Positions 16,605-25,176 of a DNA stretch of 64,000 nucleotides are shown here, piece by piece (within the stretch, counting starts at the first letter, position 1; every line of letters begins with the position of its first letter). This stretch comes from Aureimonas ureilytica (GTDB lineage: Bacteria > Pseudomonadota > Alphaproteobacteria > Rhizobiales > Rhizobiaceae): assembly GCF_001475935.1 (NCBI RefSeq), contig NZ_LDQA01000024.1, forward strand, positions 62,001 through 126,000, written 5' to 3'. The notes below the pieces were generated by a model. That model searched no databases. It was not told the DNA's origin and worked only from the letters and a program-made list of their open reading frames with translations. The translations under genes were made by a program, and so were the position numbers.

Positions 16605-17711
16605 ATGACCCAGACCTCCGCTTCGTCCGATCTGAAATTCGCCTATTGGGTGCCCAATGTCTCGGGCGGCCTCGTCGTCTCCAATATCGAGCAGCGCACG
16701 AGCCACCACCCGCAGTATAATGTCGAGCTGGCGCAGATCGCGGAGCGCTCCGGCTTCGACTATGCACTGAGCCAGATCCGCTTCACGGCGGGCTATGGTG
16801 CGGACGAGCAGCATGAGAGCGTGTCCTTCAGCCAGCATCTGCTCGCCCATACGACGAGCCTCAAGGTGATCGCCGCGCTGCTTCCAGGCCCTTGGAACCC
16901 GGCGCTGGCGGCCAAGCAGCTCGCGACAGTGCATATTCTCAGCGGCGGCCGCATCGCGGTGAACATGGTGTCCGGCTGGTTCCGGGGCGAGTTCCACGCG
17001 ATCGGCGAACATTGGCTGGACCATGACGAGCGCTATCGCCGCACGGAAGAATTCATCCGCAGTTTGCGCGGCATCTGGAGCGAGGACGCCTTCACCTTCC
17101 GGGGCGACTTCTACCGCTTCAACAACTATTCCCTGAAGCCCAAGCCCATCGAGCCGCAGCCGGAAATCTTCCAGGGCGGCTCCTCGCGCGCCGCACGGGA
17201 CATGGCGGCGCGCGTGTCCGATTGGTACTTCACCAATGGCAACACGCCGGAGGGTTTGGCCGCCCAGGTCGATGACATCCGCGCCAAGGCCACTGATGCG
17301 GGCCGGCGCGTGAAGATCGGCATCAACGCCTTCGCCATCGTGCGCGACACGGAGGAGGAGGCGCTGGCCGTGCGCGACGAGATCGTCGCCAAGGCCAACC
17401 CGGAGGCGGTCAGGGCCTTCGGCCACGAGGTGAAGAACGCCGGCAAGGCCTCGCCCGAGGGCGAAGGCAATTGGGCGAAGTCCACATTCGAAGACCTCGT
17501 GCAATATAATGACGGGTTCCGCACCAATCTCATCGGCACGCCCTTGCAGGTGGCCGAGCGCATCGTCGCCTTGAAGCGCGCGGGGGCCGATCTCATCCTT
17601 CTGGGCTTCCTGCATTTCCAAGAAGAGGTCGAGCATTTCGGCCGAACCGTGATCCCGCTCGTGCGTGAACTGGAAGCATCGCAAGCATCCCATCGCTTGG
17701 CTGCCGAATAG
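16605..17711 (+). CDS. sfnG: FMNH2-dependent dimethylsulfone monooxygenase
   Basis: 368 residues of the bacterial luciferase-like barrel. FAYWVPNVSGGLVVSNIEQRT at the N-terminus and VNMVSGWFRGEFHAIGEHWLDHDERYRRTEEFI are characteristic of SfnG-type two-component monooxygenases related to SsuD. SfnG oxidises dimethylsulfone to methanesulfinate with FMNH2 and O2, for sulfur supply. Start at the ATG after GAAGGAG; a TTG one codon earlier is also possible. A 269-base AT-rich leader precedes it, with two copies of ATCTAT near 16420-16435 but no clear sigma-54 site. First gene of the sulfur operon. Confidence 0.88.
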   Translation: MTQTSASSDLKFAYWVPNVSGGLVVSNIEQRTSHHPQYNVELAQIAERSGFDYALSQIRFTAGYGADEQHESVSFSQHLLAHTTSLKVIAALLPGPWNPALAAKQLATVHILSGGRIAVNMVSGWFRGEFHAIGEHWLDHDERYRRTEEFIRSLRGIWSEDAFTFRGDFYRFNNYSLKPKPIEPQPEIFQGGSSRAARDMAARVSDWYFTNGNTPEGLAAQVDDIRAKATDAGRRVKIGINAFAIVRDTEEEALAVRDEIVAKANPEAVRAFGHEVKNAGKASPEGEGNWAKSTFEDLVQYNDGFRTNLIGTPLQVAERIVALKRAGADLILLGFLHFQEEVEHFGRTVIPLVRELEASQASHRLAAE

Positions 17712-17763
17712 GCGGGCACCCCTGTCCTTCCGCTCCCGATCCGATAGCTGAGGAGTTCCCTTC

Positions 17764-19011
17764 ATGACCATTGCCGGACAAAAGATCGAACCGGCGGCTG
17801 TGGCCGTCCCCGGCCTGCCCCGCCCCACCGCGCATGCCCATGTCATCCGCGATGATGCCGAAGCGATCGCCGTCGCTCATGGGATTGCCGAGCGCATCCG
17901 GCCGGGCGCGGCCCGGCGGGACGCCGAGCGCATCTGGCCCATCGAGGAACTCGACGCCTATTCCCAATCGGGCCTCTGGTCGATCAACGTGCCCAAAGTC
18001 TTCGGCGGGCCGGAGGTTTCCTATGCCACGCTCGCGAAGGTGATCGAGATCGTCTCGGCCGCTGATCCCTCCATCGGTCAGATCACGCAGAACCATCTGG
18101 GTGTCGTCGCGGCCATTCGCACTGTCTCTGACGAGGTGCAGCAGCGCCTTTTGTTCGGCGAGGTTCTACGGGGCACACGCTTCGGCAATGCCTTTTCGGA
18201 GTTCGGCTCCAAACGTGCGGCCGATTTCGAAACCCGCTTCGTGGACGCGGGCGACCATGTGATCGTGACGGGGCGCAAGTTCTATTCGAGTGGCGCGCTG
18301 CTGGCCCATCTCGTGCCGATCGTCGCGTTGGATGAGGAGGGCCGCGCCTGGTACGCGATCGCCGATCGCAATGCCGAGGGGCTGACGGTCATCGACGACT
18401 GGTCGGCCTTCGGCCAGCGCACCACCCTGTCAGGCACCGTGATCCTCGACGGCGTGAAAGTGCCCAGGACCCATCTCGTGCCGGGCTACAAGGGCTATGA
18501 AGTGCCGACGGCGGACGGGGCGATCTTCCAGATCATCCAGGTGGCCGTGGATACCGGCATCGCGCGCGCTGCGATCGAGGAAACGATCGACTTTGTGCGC
18601 GGTAAGTCGCGTCCTTGGGTGGATTCCGGGCTGGAACGCGCCTCGGACGATCCCTACACGATCCAGGCCGTCGGTGCCCTGACCCTTCGGCTCCATGCCG
18701 CACAGGCGCTGCAGGATGTCGCGGGCCATGCCGTCGATCGGGCCGTGGCGAACCCGAGTGCCGAAACCGTGGCGCAGGCGCAGATCGCCACCGCCGAAGC
18801 CAAGATCCTGTCGACAGAGATCGCTATCGAGGCCACGAACAAGCTCTTCGAACTGGCCGGCACACGCTCGACCCTCGCCGAGCACCATCTGGATCGCCAT
18901 TGGCGCAACGCCCGCACCCATACGCTGCACGATCCCGTCCGCTGGAAATACGCGATCGTCGGCAACCATGCGCTGAACGGCGTCAACCCACCGCTTCACG
19001 CCTGGAGCTGA
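17764..19011 (+). CDS. sfnB: SfnB-family sulfur acquisition oxidoreductase (acyl-CoA-dehydrogenase fold)
   Basis: 415 residues. Acyl-CoA-dehydrogenase-like architecture with FAD: SADPSIGQITQNHLG near residues 99-113, FGNAFSEFGSKRA, the middle beta domain GRKFYSSGALLAHLVPIVA and helical C-terminal domain ending HDPVRWKYAIVGNHALNGVNPP, a pattern shared with DszC/SfnB-type flavin monooxygenases. It follows sfnG by 52 bases in the same direction; the pair is the usual sulfone-sulfur module. Precise reaction of SfnB is not settled; sulfur scavenging role is from family and context. Confidence 0.85.
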   Translation: MTIAGQKIEPAAVAVPGLPRPTAHAHVIRDDAEAIAVAHGIAERIRPGAARRDAERIWPIEELDAYSQSGLWSINVPKVFGGPEVSYATLAKVIEIVSAADPSIGQITQNHLGVVAAIRTVSDEVQQRLLFGEVLRGTRFGNAFSEFGSKRAADFETRFVDAGDHVIVTGRKFYSSGALLAHLVPIVALDEEGRAWYAIADRNAEGLTVIDDWSAFGQRTTLSGTVILDGVKVPRTHLVPGYKGYEVPTADGAIFQIIQVAVDTGIARAAIEETIDFVRGKSRPWVDSGLERASDDPYTIQAVGALTLRLHAAQALQDVAGHAVDRAVANPSAETVAQAQIATAEAKILSTEIAIEATNKLFELAGTRSTLAEHHLDRHWRNARTHTLHDPVRWKYAIVGNHALNGVNPPLHAWS

Positions 19012-19064
19012 GGGGCCGCGCCGCCGGTCCGTCCATCGCTCTTCTTCTTTATCGGAACTTCATC

Positions 19065-19535
19065 ATGACCGCTCCCCGCTACGCCTTCATCAAAGCCAAC
19101 TGGCACGCCGACATCGTGACGCGCGCGCTCGACGGGTTCGCCGAGCGCATCCCGCTGGATGAGGTCGACGTGATCGACGTTCCCGGCGCGTTCGAACTGC
19201 CCTTGATGGCGCTGGAACTCGCGCGGACCGGGCGATACGACGCCATCGTCGCCGCCGCGCTGGTGGTCGATGGCGGCATCTACCGGCATGATTTCGTCGC
19301 GCAGGCCGTGGTCGATGGGCTGATGCGCGCCGGGCTGGAGTCTGGCGTGCCCGTCCTCTCCGTCTCCCTGACGCCGCATCACTATCAGGAGACGGAGCAC
19401 CACACCGCGATCTTCCGGGCGCATTTCGTCGAAAAGGGTCGGGAGGCCGCTGCGGCCGCGCTCCAGATCGTGGATGCGCGAAGCAAGGCGCTTCATCGCA
19501 AAGTGGCCGAGCCGCGTCTCGTCGCGGCCGAATGA
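19065..19535 (+). CDS. ribH: 6,7-dimethyl-8-ribityllumazine synthase (type II, RibH2-like)
   Basis: 156 residues. YAFIKANWHADIVTRALDGF, IDVPGAFELPLMALELARTGRYDAIVAAALVVDGG and YRHDFVAQAVVDGLM are lumazine synthase motifs; the sequence after the GAFELP helix and the SLTPHHYQ segment resemble the decameric RibH2 enzymes of Brucella and Mesorhizobium. It catalyses the penultimate step of riboflavin synthesis. Its place behind two flavin-dependent sulfur-scavenging genes suggests that it raises flavin supply when these are induced. It is unlikely to be the only lumazine synthase of the cell. Confidence 0.88.
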   Translation: MTAPRYAFIKANWHADIVTRALDGFAERIPLDEVDVIDVPGAFELPLMALELARTGRYDAIVAAALVVDGGIYRHDFVAQAVVDGLMRAGLESGVPVLSVSLTPHHYQETEHHTAIFRAHFVEKGREAAAAALQIVDARSKALHRKVAEPRLVAAE

Positions 19536-19630
19536 CAGTGGGTCGGGGTGTGGCGCGGGAAAGGGAATAAAGTCCCCGCCTCGCGTCGCAGCCCCCTCCC
19601 CCGCTCCCGCGCGGCTCCATATGGGAGGTC

Positions 19631-20695
19631 ATGAACGCCCGCCCGCTGATCGACCCGCAGCTCATCTATCTCGAACCGGAGGTGCGCCAGCGCCGGCGCG
19701 GGCAGGACATTCTGGCGCGCTTTCCTGAGGCTCGTCAGGTCGAGGTGGAGAGCCATTGGCGCATCCCGGACCTCTTCAACGATCCATCGAGCCTCGATGC
19801 TTGGCTGCGCATCAAGCGGGACGTTCTGGTGCTCGGCGTCAAGAAGACGCTCACCATGCGACCGAACGGGCGCAGCGCCGACTTCATCGCACCGTCCTCG
19901 TCCAACGGCTGCGCCATGGCCTGTTCCTATTGCTACGTGCCGCGCCGCAAGGGCTATGCGAATCCGGTGTCGCTCTTCGTCAATCTGGACGAGATCGCCG
20001 ATGCCATTCGCCGCCACGCGCTGAAGCTCGGCCGCAAGGGCGAGGCGAACAGCATCGACCCGGTGGACTGGGTCTATGATCTCGGAGAGAACGGCGATCT
20101 GTCGGTTGATGCCACCGTCAGCGACAATGTCCGTGATCTCGTCGCCGCGTTTCGCTCCATGCCGAACGCCAAGGGCTCCTTCGCCACGAAATATGTCAAT
20201 CGCGACCTGCTGGGCTACGACCCGCAGCGGCGCACGCGCATCCGTTTTTCCCTCATGCCGCCGGCCATGGCAAAGCTCGTGGATGTCCGAACGTCCCCGA
20301 TCGGCGAGCGCATCGCCGCGATCAACGATTTTGTCGCGGCCGGCTATGAGGTTCACGCCAATTTCTCGCCCGTCATCGTGCATGAGAACTGGGAGGCGGA
20401 ATGGAAGGCGCTGTTTCGCGAGATCGATGACCAGCTCTCGCCGGCGGCCAGGGCGCAATTCAAATGCGAGGTCATCATGCTGACCCACAATGCGGGGCTG
20501 CACGAGATCAATATGGGCTGGCACCCGAAAGGCGAGGCCGCGCTCTGGCGGCCCGACCTTCAGGAAGAGAAGATCAGCGAAAGCGGCATGGTGAACCTGC
20601 GCTATCGCGCCGCCTGGAAACGCCAATGGCTGGGCCGCCTTCGGCAATGGCTAGAGGAAGCCATGCCCTATTGCGAAGTGCGCTACGCCTTCTGA
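19631..20695 (+). CDS. Spore photoproduct lyase family radical SAM protein
   Basis: 354 residues with a GGAGG ribosome site. The radical SAM cluster motif is CAMACSYC (C-x3-C-x2-C) near residues 95-102, preceded by FIAPSSSNGC. Flanking sequence (LDEIADAIRRHALKLGRKGE, KGSFATKYVN, RIRFSLMPP) matches the alphaproteobacterial subfamily annotated as SPL-like. True SPL repairs the spore thymine dimer in endospores; this organism type does not sporulate, so the substrate is probably different, perhaps another DNA lesion. Stands alone, convergent with the DUF2934 gene. Confidence 0.85.
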   Translation: MNARPLIDPQLIYLEPEVRQRRRGQDILARFPEARQVEVESHWRIPDLFNDPSSLDAWLRIKRDVLVLGVKKTLTMRPNGRSADFIAPSSSNGCAMACSYCYVPRRKGYANPVSLFVNLDEIADAIRRHALKLGRKGEANSIDPVDWVYDLGENGDLSVDATVSDNVRDLVAAFRSMPNAKGSFATKYVNRDLLGYDPQRRTRIRFSLMPPAMAKLVDVRTSPIGERIAAINDFVAAGYEVHANFSPVIVHENWEAEWKALFREIDDQLSPAARAQFKCEVIMLTHNAGLHEINMGWHPKGEAALWRPDLQEEKISESGMVNLRYRAAWKRQWLGRLRQWLEEAMPYCEVRYAF

Positions 20696-20753
20696 CACGG
20701 AGCAAGCGGGCCGATCTTCCGAGATCGCAACCCGCCGGCGTGGCAATGGCAAA

Positions 20754-20993
20754 TCAGTGGTAGGTCGCTGTCTCCGCCACGAAGGGCTGGGCCGACCAGA
20801 GCATCCGGCGCATGAAGGCGATCTCGCCTTCGAAGCCATTGGCCTCATACCAGGGCTGAGAAGGATCGGACGCCAGGCGCTGGCGCTCCGCCATCAGCCA
20901 GTGTTCCAGCGCGCGGCCATCGGGATAGCCTTCGGCCTGCCAGATCGCATAAGCGCGATCGCGGATCATCTGGGTCTCGTCGCTATGGACCAT
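20754..20993 (-). CDS. DUF2934 domain protein
   Basis: 79 residues. The core IRDRAYAIWQAEGYPDGRALEHWLMAE is the DUF2934 signature, common in rhizobial and related genomes and often on secondary replicons. I choose the ATG at 20993, which has AGGAG eight bases before it, over a GTG six codons upstream. Function unknown; likely a small cytoplasmic helical protein. Confidence 0.8.
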   Translation of the reverse strand: MVHSDETQMIRDRAYAIWQAEGYPDGRALEHWLMAERQRLASDPSQPWYEANGFEGEIAFMRRMLWSAQPFVAETATYH

Positions 20994-21124
20994 CGCCAAC
21001 ACTCCTGCCACAGTCTTTCAGTGTGAAGTGTAGAGCGAGACGCTGCACCCGGTAAGACCTCGGTCCAGAGCAGGACGTTTCGTCGCTTGCAAGAGGAGCG
21101 ACGTGAGGCGAACGCGCCACAGGC

Positions 21125-21157
21125 AAAAGCGGGGCCGGCCGTATCGACCAACCCCGC
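21125..21157 (-). terminator. Intrinsic terminator of rpiB
   Basis: On the minus strand GCGGGGTTGG pairs with CCGGCCCCGC (10 bp with two G-T pairs, loop of nine bases), followed by TTTT. It lies 46 bases downstream of the rpiB stop and ends that transcript. Confidence 0.7.
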
Positions 21158-21202
21158 ATCGTCATACGAAAGTTCTGCGCGAAAGGCGCGACGAGCTGTG
21201 GT

Positions 21203-21664
21203 TCAGCAGCTCTTGTACTTCTGGTCCATCGCGTCGATCGCCTCGACATTCGGACCGGACGAGGAGGCGGGATCGAAGGTCTGCGCGAGGTAGCTGTCCA
21301 CGATCGCCTTGGCCAGCTCGGGGCCGATGACGCGCGCGCCCATCGTGATGATCTGCGCGTTGTTCGACAGCGCCGCGCGCTCGGCCGAATAGGTGTCGTG
21401 GGTCAGCGCGGCGCGGATGCCGGGAACCTTATTGGCCGAGATGCAGACGCCAATGCCGGTGCCGCAGATCAGGATGCCGCGATCATAGGTGCCGTCCAGC
21501 ACCTGGCTGGCGATGCGGTCGGTCGTCGTCGCGTAGCGCTCGGACTCGCCGTTCGGCGCCGCGCTTGCATCTACCACCTGAAGGTCGCTGCGCTTGGACA
21601 GGTGCTCGTGAATGATCTTCACCAGCGAAACGCCCGCGCTGTCGCCGCCAAGAACGATCTTCAT
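21203..21664 (-). CDS. rpiB: RpiB/LacAB-family sugar-phosphate isomerase (EryI/DerI-like)
   Basis: 153 residues from the ATG with AAAGGAG upstream. [24 protein letters not shown] near residues 64-87 contains the catalytic Cys and GTGIG loop of RpiB. The N-terminal phosphate-site motif is GGDSAG where ribose-5-phosphate isomerases usually have SDHAG; I recall the DSAG form in the erythritol-locus isomerases of Brucella (EryI), so I infer that this is a tetrulose-phosphate (D-erythrulose 4-phosphate) isomerase. Neighbours agree: a SorC regulator, transketolase, a TPI-like protein and aldolase. Ribose 5-phosphate isomerase remains possible. Confidence 0.88.
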   Translation of the reverse strand: MKIVLGGDSAGVSLVKIIHEHLSKRSDLQVVDASAAPNGESERYATTTDRIASQVLDGTYDRGILICGTGIGVCISANKVPGIRAALTHDTYSAERAALSNNAQIITMGARVIGPELAKAIVDSYLAQTFDPASSSGPNVEAIDAMDQKYKSC

Positions 21665-21776
21665 GGATTTGTCTCCTTTGGAGGATAGTCTGCCAATCGA
21701 CGGCACCTACAGCCCCGTGGCATCGTAGGGTCGATCCCGCGCCGTCTGCTGGGTGTTACTTCAACCACTTTCTGAG

Positions 21777-21786
21777 CATATGTTCA
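21777..21786. promoter_or_regulatory. SorC-type operator half-site before rpiB
   Basis: CATATGTTCA (reverse complement TGAACATATG) lies in the 119-base gap upstream of rpiB and overlaps the last codons of the SorC gene. It matches the CATATG-centred motif found between the SorC and transketolase genes and upstream of the 49386 operon. Confidence 0.45.
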
Positions 21787-22779
21787 AGCCTGTGCGGTGC
21801 CGGCCGACCCGGAAAGCCGCGTCGCTTCGTCGAGCGCCAGAATGCTCTGCGCATTGGCGAGCGATGTCGCGAGAATGTCGATCACGCCCGTGCGAAGCGC
21901 GGCAAGGAGCGCAAGAGCCTTGTTGGCCTCGCTCGCGATGGCGACGACATGCGGGATCGCGCGCATCTCCTCCAGTCGGAGACCGATCACCCGCCCGCCC
22001 AGAATCTCGTTTCGCTCGCGCCCTTCCAGATCGAAGAAGTCGTAGCCCATGAGATCGCCCACGACACCGGCGGCACGCGCGGCCAGAATTTCCTCGCGTT
22101 TGAACCAGCCCATGCGCACCATATGGCTTTCCTCGCCGAGATCGCCGATGCCGATCAGCGCGAAATCGGCCGAGCGCGCGACATCCAGCGTGCGCCGCAC
22201 CGTCTGGTTTCGCAGGAGCGCGTCGCGCAAGGCAGCTTCGGGCACATAGGCGGGAGCGTAGAGTGTTTCGGGCGTGCCGCCGAAGCGCCGCGCCAGTTTA
22301 CGGCAGATATGGTCGGCATTGCCGGGCTCGCCGGCCCGGTGCGCGCCGCCCGTGGCGCAGACGAAGACCGCGTTTTCCACCACCGCGCGGCCGCGCGTGT
22401 CGGCGACGGCTGCAACGTTGCGTCCCATGCCGACGGCGATCGTTGCGCCGTCGAACAGTTCGCGCTCCAGAAAATCCGCCACAACGAGAGCCAGGTCCGC
22501 ACGCTGCGCCTCCGGGTCGCCGCGATCGGCCGCGATCAGGGCGCGTTTGATCTGGAAGCGCTGGCAGAGCTGGGCTTCGATATCGCTCGCGATCGCGCGG
22601 TGAACGCGAATGCGCACATCCACCACCCCCTCCTCCCGCGCCTGTCGCAGGAGACGGCTCACCTTCATGCGCGACAGGCCGAACTCGGCTGCGATGTCGG
22701 CCTGCGTCGCATCGCCCTCGTAATAGCGGCGCGCGATTTCGGTCATCAATTCGATCTCGGTCGGGGCGACGGCGTCCAC
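21784..22779 (-). CDS. SorC-family sugar-binding transcriptional regulator (EryD-like)
   Basis: 331 residues. GTG start with GGAGGG six bases upstream. N-terminal helix-turn-helix YYEGDATQADIAAEFGLSRMKVSRLLRQAREEGVV (residues 19-53), then the SorC/DeoR C-terminal effector domain with AVGMGRNVAAVADTRG, CATGGAHRAGEP, ADFALIGIGDLG and HVVAIASEANKALALLAAL. Such proteins bind phosphosugars; EryD of Brucella is the erythritol-locus member. Divergent from transketolase and upstream of rpiB, with operator-like repeats between; the likely local regulator of both. Confidence 0.88.
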   Translation of the reverse strand: MDAVAPTEIELMTEIARRYYEGDATQADIAAEFGLSRMKVSRLLRQAREEGVVDVRIRVHRAIASDIEAQLCQRFQIKRALIAADRGDPEAQRADLALVVADFLERELFDGATIAVGMGRNVAAVADTRGRAVVENAVFVCATGGAHRAGEPGNADHICRKLARRFGGTPETLYAPAYVPEAALRDALLRNQTVRRTLDVARSADFALIGIGDLGEESHMVRMGWFKREEILAARAAGVVGDLMGYDFFDLEGRERNEILGGRVIGLRLEEMRAIPHVVAIASEANKALALLAALRTGVIDILATSLANAQSILALDEATRLSGSAGTAQA

Positions 22780-22841
22780 AAAAGCCCTCCCAGCTTCAGC
22801 GCTGCGATGCGAGTTCGCGCGGCCATAGTGACAAGTCTGGA

Positions 22842-22879
22842 ATGTTCATATGCGGTTTCGGCGTTCAAATGAACATATT
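22842..22879. promoter_or_regulatory. Paired operator sites between the SorC and transketolase genes
   Basis: ATGTTCAT (22842-22849) and ATGAACAT (22869-22876) are perfect inverted copies; the left one extends to TGTTCATATG and the right one to TGAACATAT. A further small palindrome, GTTC-aaat-GAAC (22863-22874), lies in between. The site is 63 bases before the SorC start and 150 bases before tkt, fitting a divergent SorC-controlled promoter. Confidence 0.6.
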
Positions 22880-23028
22880 TCAGCGCGAGCCGATTGATTT
22901 GATCGCCCACCCGTGGGATTGCTCGTGCCCGAACGGAGAGGGTTTCTCTTCCGTCGCGTCAGGTTCCCCGCAGAGGCGGCGGCGCGGGCGCATCGGATGA
23001 GCCAGCCCCCGCATCTCGGAGGACGCAC

Positions 23029-25047
23029 ATGCTCGATAAACCGAACCTTCCCCCGCTCGACGTCGAAGCGACGCGCTATCTCGCCAGCGGCATCCGCTTC
23101 CTATCGATGGACGCGGTGGAAGCGGCCAATTCCGGCCATCCCGGTATGCCGCTCGGCATGGCGGATGTCGCGACCGTCTTGTTCTCGCGCTTCATGAAGT
23201 TCGACGCCAGCCAGCCCAACTGGCCGGACCGCGACCGCTTCGTGCTGTCGGCCGGCCATGGCTCGATGCTCCTTTATAGCCTGCTGCATCTGACGGGCTA
23301 CGAGGACTTCTCCATCGACGAGCTGAAGCGCTTCCGCCAGCTTCATTCCAAGGCGGCCGGCCACCCCGAATTCGGCGAAGGCGCGGGCATCGAGACCACC
23401 ACCGGCCCGCTCGGCCAGGGCTTGGCCACCGCCGTCGGCATGGCGCTTGCCGAGCGTATCCTGAATGCGCGCTTCGGCTCGGAGCTTTGCGAACATTATA
23501 CCTATACGATCGCGGGCGACGGCTGCCTGATGGAAGGTGTCAGCCAGGAGGCGATCTCGCTCGCTGGCCATCTGAAGCTGAACAAGCTCATCGTCCTGTG
23601 GGACGACAACCGCATCACGATCGACGGCGCGACCAACCTCACCACGTCCGACGATGTGGCGGGCCGTTTCGCCTCCGCCAACTGGAACACGGACGCCGTG
23701 GACGGGCATGACCCCGCCGCCATCGCGAGCGCCATCGAGCGCGCGCGCCAGTCCGACAAGCCGACCCTCATCGCCTGCCGCACCACGATCGGCTATGGCG
23801 CGGGCAAGAAGGCCGGCACGTCGGGCGTTCATGGTTCGCCGCTGGGCGCGGAAGGCATTGCGTTTGCCCGCGACTATTTCAAATGGGCGCACGAGCCCTT
23901 CGTCCTGCCGGAAGACCTGACGGACCAGTGGAAGAGCTTCGGCCGCCGTGGCGCGGACGACGCAAAGGCTTGGGGTGAGCGTCTGGCTGGCGCGGATGCC
24001 GCCCAGCGCGAAGCCTTCGAGCGCGTTCTGAAGGACGGGTTCGACGGTGACCCGGCGGATATGCTCGCCGAGCTCAAGACCAAGATGATCGCCGACAAGG
24101 CTTCGCTTGCCACGCGCAAGGCCGGCCAGATGGTGATCGACGCGCTTGCGGCCAAGTCGCAGAAGCTCATCGGCGGCTCGGCCGATCTGTCGGGCTCGAA
24201 CCTCACCAAGGCCGGCGCAGCCAAGCCCGTGCAGGCTGGGGCTTACGACGGCAATTACGTGTTCTACGGCGTTCGCGAACACGCCATGGCCGCGATCATG
24301 AACGGCCTGTCGCTGCATGGCGGCTTCACGCCCTTCGGCGGCACGTTCCTTTGCTTCTCCGACTATGCCCGCCCGGCCATGCGCCTGTCGGCCCTGATGC
24401 ACCAGCCGGTCGTCTATGTCATGACGCATGACTCGATCGGCCAGGGCGAAGACGGCCCGACGCATCAGCCGATCGAGCACTTGGCCTCGCTGCGCGCCAT
24501 GCCGAACATGCTTGTCATGCGCCCCGCCGACGGCGTCGAGACAGTGGAGTGCTGGGAAGCGGCGCTGGGCGGCGTCAAGGCGCCGACGACGCTCGTCCTT
24601 TCGCGCCAGAACCTCAAGGCCGTTCGGACCGAAGCATCGGCCGAGAATCTGTCGGCCAAGGGTGGATATGTGCTGCGCGAGGCCGAGGGCGGCGCGCGTG
24701 ACGTGACGATCCTTGCCACAGGCTCGGAAGTCGAGATCGCCGTTGCCGCCGCCGAGCGTCTGGCCGGCGAAGGCGTCAAAGCCGCTGTCGTCTCCCTGCC
24801 CTGCTGGGAGCTCTTCGCGCAGCAGCCCAAGAGCTACCGCGACTCCGTGCTTGGCTCTGCGCCGCGCATTGCGGTCGAAGCCGCTTCGCCCTTCGGCTGG
24901 ACGCGCTTCGTTGAAGACGAGGACGACGTGATCGGCATGACGGGCTTCGGCGCGTCCGCGCCGGGCGGCGATCTCTACAAGCATTTCGGCATCACCGCCG
25001 AAAAGGTCGCGGAAAAGGCCAAGGCCAAGGCCAAGGCCCGCGCCTGA
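23029..25047 (+). CDS. tkt: Transketolase
   Basis: 672 residues, normal length. TPP-binding motif GDGCLMEGVSQEAISLAGHLKLN...DDN near residues 162-194, GHPGMPLGMADVATVLF at the N-terminus, GLGQGLATAVGMAL-type turn (TGPLGQGLATAVGMAL) near 123, and the pyrimidine domain with GVREHAMAAIMNG and THDSIGQGEDGPTHQP. Transfers two-carbon units between sugar phosphates; here it could consume erythrose 4-phosphate from tetrose breakdown. First gene of tkt-tpiA-fba, start after CGGAGGA; probably a second copy beside a chromosomal housekeeping gene (inference). Confidence 0.95.
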   Translation: MLDKPNLPPLDVEATRYLASGIRFLSMDAVEAANSGHPGMPLGMADVATVLFSRFMKFDASQPNWPDRDRFVLSAGHGSMLLYSLLHLTGYEDFSIDELKRFRQLHSKAAGHPEFGEGAGIETTTGPLGQGLATAVGMALAERILNARFGSELCEHYTYTIAGDGCLMEGVSQEAISLAGHLKLNKLIVLWDDNRITIDGATNLTTSDDVAGRFASANWNTDAVDGHDPAAIASAIERARQSDKPTLIACRTTIGYGAGKKAGTSGVHGSPLGAEGIAFARDYFKWAHEPFVLPEDLTDQWKSFGRRGADDAKAWGERLAGADAAQREAFERVLKDGFDGDPADMLAELKTKMIADKASLATRKAGQMVIDALAAKSQKLIGGSADLSGSNLTKAGAAKPVQAGAYDGNYVFYGVREHAMAAIMNGLSLHGGFTPFGGTFLCFSDYARPAMRLSALMHQPVVYVMTHDSIGQGEDGPTHQPIEHLASLRAMPNMLVMRPADGVETVECWEAALGGVKAPTTLVLSRQNLKAVRTEASAENLSAKGGYVLREAEGGARDVTILATGSEVEIAVAAAERLAGEGVKAAVVSLPCWELFAQQPKSYRDSVLGSAPRIAVEAASPFGWTRFVEDEDDVIGMTGFGASAPGGDLYKHFGITAEKVAEKAKAKAKARA

Positions 25048-25062
25048 TCCTCGAAACAGAAG

Positions 25063-25089
25063 GGCCGGTTCGAAAGAGCCGGCCTTTTT
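25063..25089 (+). terminator. Hairpin with T-tract after transketolase
   Basis: GGCCGGTTC and GAGCCGGCC form a 9-bp stem closed by a GAAA tetraloop, followed directly by five T. A strong intrinsic terminator or a partial one, since tpiA follows 90 bases later in the same direction without an obvious own promoter. Confidence 0.85.
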
Positions 25090-25176
25090 CATGACGGGGC
25101 ATTCCAACCCGAAGCCCCCTGCCCCGCCCCGGCCTGAACGCTGGTGAGCGGATCGAAGACCCCTGGAGGAGCCATT

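Noticed and set aside
25067-25080. GGTTCGAA as a tRNA T-loop
   Set aside because: It is part of the terminator hairpin after tkt; no acceptor stem or anticodon arm around it.
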